From NCBI GenBank assembly GCA_948099385.1, contig CANUEZ040000029.1:2077501-2141500 (forward strand): a DNA stretch of 64,000 nt. Direction: 5' to 3'. The position numbers were made by a program, and so were the translations under genes. The notes under the pieces were generated by a model. The model was not told the DNA's origin. It saw only the letters and a program-made list of their open reading frames with translations, and made no database searches. The stretch comes from Fasciola hepatica (lineage: Eukaryota; Platyhelminthes; Trematoda; Plagiorchiida; Fasciolidae). The stretch's first letter is position 1. The number at the start of each line of letters is the position of its first letter. Shown here in pieces: positions 62,106-64,000 of this stretch.

Positions 62106-63714
62106 ACGATATCGGTGAGAACAACGCAAGTGGATACTTGGTAATGTTTAGTCAGAATTGAAATAAACGGGGTAGTATAATCGAATACACCGGGTCAAAT
62201 TGCACATGCTGTCAAAATTATCCTACTTTCTTGTAGAAGTGATGAAATTTCAAATTACCATAAAACTGATCAGTGTGGGCAATGCGTCTAGATGCAGTGC
62301 AGTTACCACATTTTATAATAGGTCATGATGAATTCATTCAATGATTACTGAAAAACGGACAGGGGTTTGAAATGAGCTGACTCAATTCAGTGGTTGTACT
62401 GGAATATGACGTTGTGCAACAGGCAGTTGTTGTCACTTCGTTATTCAACTACATATGGTACAATTTTACACATCACACGAAACAAGAATGATGATTCAGA
62501 GATTCGGGAGTGAATCTCTTGGTTAATCTATATTATTTTTTTCAAGTTATGCAATGAAAAACTTGAGGTGATTCTTTCCAGATGGCTCAGTCGTGGATCA
62601 GTGAGAAATGCCAACCGCGATTCAGTTTACATGACTGATTGGAATGATTCTAATACTTTCCGCAAACTCATTAGCTCCGTCTACACAACTGTTCGATTGG
62701 GCACATACTAGGCCGTCTATTCTCCGTCAAGAGCTCGTGGAACAATCACTCCGTGCTTTTATGAGCATTCCGCCTGACGTGGTCACCAATACCTGGGTGG
62801 ATTGCTTACCACGAATGAAATCTGTTTTTGACCAATAAAATTGTCTGATTGCACAAAAGGTATCTAAATCAAACTCGTGCATCTACGACTGAGTCAGAAA
62901 TTTCGGATCCTTTTTCCCACCTCCCTCGTTTCTTTCTTTTGACCTTCGGATGTGTGTAATAACTTGAAAGCAAATCGGAATTGAAAACAAGCCTCTGTTT
63001 TGTTTGTGAATTCTATCGTCCAAATTTGTTCTGAAACATCACCCAACTGATGCGATATGTTCAGGCTCAAAGTGCTATTTAAACTCTGTTTCCACGAATT
63101 CATTTTCCGTTTCTAGTTCAATAGTCGACGAACATTCCATCTAGAGTTCTTTCCACCCCCTTAATATTAAATTTTAAAAAATATGGAAAGTCAGTTTGCA
63201 CAATCATGAATAACAATCTGAGCTGTCGTTAATACCCAGTGAATATGAAAACATTTGAATGCAATCTAACATCAGTCAGTCAACGCATTCGGTCAAACAA
63301 AATGTGTTGAATGAGACTAGTAGGAGGTCATAATTGTTTGATGTGATCCATCGTGTAGTATCAATGCTCAGCCCACCATTGAAATCCAATGAGGCACTGT
63401 ACAGCTGACGATTTCTAACAAGGATGAAACAGTAGTACAATCCTTCCACAGCTTTCCATAGTGAGTTGAGCATCGAAACTGCATGATGAATCAAATCACA
63501 CAAATCTAATCTCTTACTACTCATGTGCACACAATAGCTAGGCTCCACAGGTTGATTATAACCGAATGCTTTCGTTGTACTTAGACCTCTACAGTGAAGT
63601 CATTCATCAAGGGAGTCGACCACTGTACCAAAACCGGGTTGTTACCACTGAGTGCCGGTGACGGAAGGATGCTGTATCAGATAGTGTAGATGTTCAGCAA
63701 ACCGTTGAGAGCCA

Positions 63715-63910
63715 GCCGGAATAGCATGGTGGTTAAATGTTCGACTCATGTTTGTTCACTTCGGGTTCCACTCCCTGTTGGGGCTCAGGGGATGCGCAGT
63801 GCTGATGATTCCTAACAAAGATGAAACAGTTGTACAGTGCTTGCACGGTCGTCGTTGGTGAGTTGAGGGTTTAAATTGCATGATGAATTGCATGATACAA
63901 TGTGTTGAGT
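63715..63910 (+). repeat. tRNA-derived SINE, head and body (copy 2)
   Basis: Duplicate of 11550-11745. The A box is at 63722-63732 and the B box at 63764-63774, both identical to copy 1. Confidence 0.7.
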
Positions 63911-64000
63911 TCTGCTTGGCTGCCACCAACACTGGTCACGTGTCGTACACCTTGAATCTGGTTAAATCGAATCTCCGTCTAATCGTTAATGAATGAAACC

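Larger units (their letters stand above)
52253..64000 (+). repeat. Copy 2 of the >11.8 kb direct duplication
   Basis: Same content and order as 1-11835. Visible differences include a 74-base loss near 61073 (the equivalent of about 8820-8893), a loss of about 27 bases near 55522, a loss of about 19 bases near 62304, and a gain of about 24 bases near 58045 that holds a short inverted pair around aattcactt. Single-base changes are scattered without an obvious hot spot. The base before 52253 has no counterpart in the window because copy 1 starts at the edge, so 52253 is a lower limit and not a proven junction. Confidence 0.95.

Overview
This is a 64 kb piece of a nuclear genome from an intron-rich eukaryote. 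There are no bacterial features: no long ORFs, operons or ribosome binding sites. The sequence is AT-rich (about 60% by eye) and most of it shows no coding signal. Open frames are short and often flanked by GT/AG splice signals. It carries microsatellites and many short interspersed elements with tRNA-like promoters. My guess is a parasitic flatworm, perhaps a trematode. That guess rests on overall texture only, and no gene in the window proves it.

The clearest structure is a very long direct repeat. Bases 1-11835 recur at 52253-64000 in the same orientation at roughly 97% identity, with a few indels. Both copies run off the window edges. The 40.4 kb between them (11836-52252) is single copy here. 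This fits a tandem duplication with a period of about 52.2 kb, or a pair of dispersed copies, or two diverged haplotypes joined by an assembler.

Region by region. 1-11835 (copy 1) holds two weak minus-strand exon candidates, two inverted repeats made of opposed dispersed elements, and at least four tRNA-like SINE heads. 11836-22000 holds the best single-copy coding candidates: plus-strand exons near 12.2, 17.8 and 19.3 kb, minus-strand exons near 13.3 kb and 15.5 kb (the latter with stop codon and poly(A) signal), and the longest non-repetitive ORF of the window (223 codons, 20.9 kb). 22000-42000 is mostly featureless, with three AT dinucleotide runs, a compound GATA/GATT microsatellite and one near-complete copy of a dispersed repeat. 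42300-45300 looks like two genes meeting tail to tail. 45300-52252 has a likely 3' terminal exon at 49.5 kb and another SINE. 52253-64000 is copy 2.

I could not assign any candidate exon to a known protein family with confidence. The exon calls rest on open-frame length, splice-site quality, phase agreement and, in the duplicated part, copy-to-copy differences. They should be read as hypotheses. The duplication, the repeats and the microsatellites are seen directly in the sequence.
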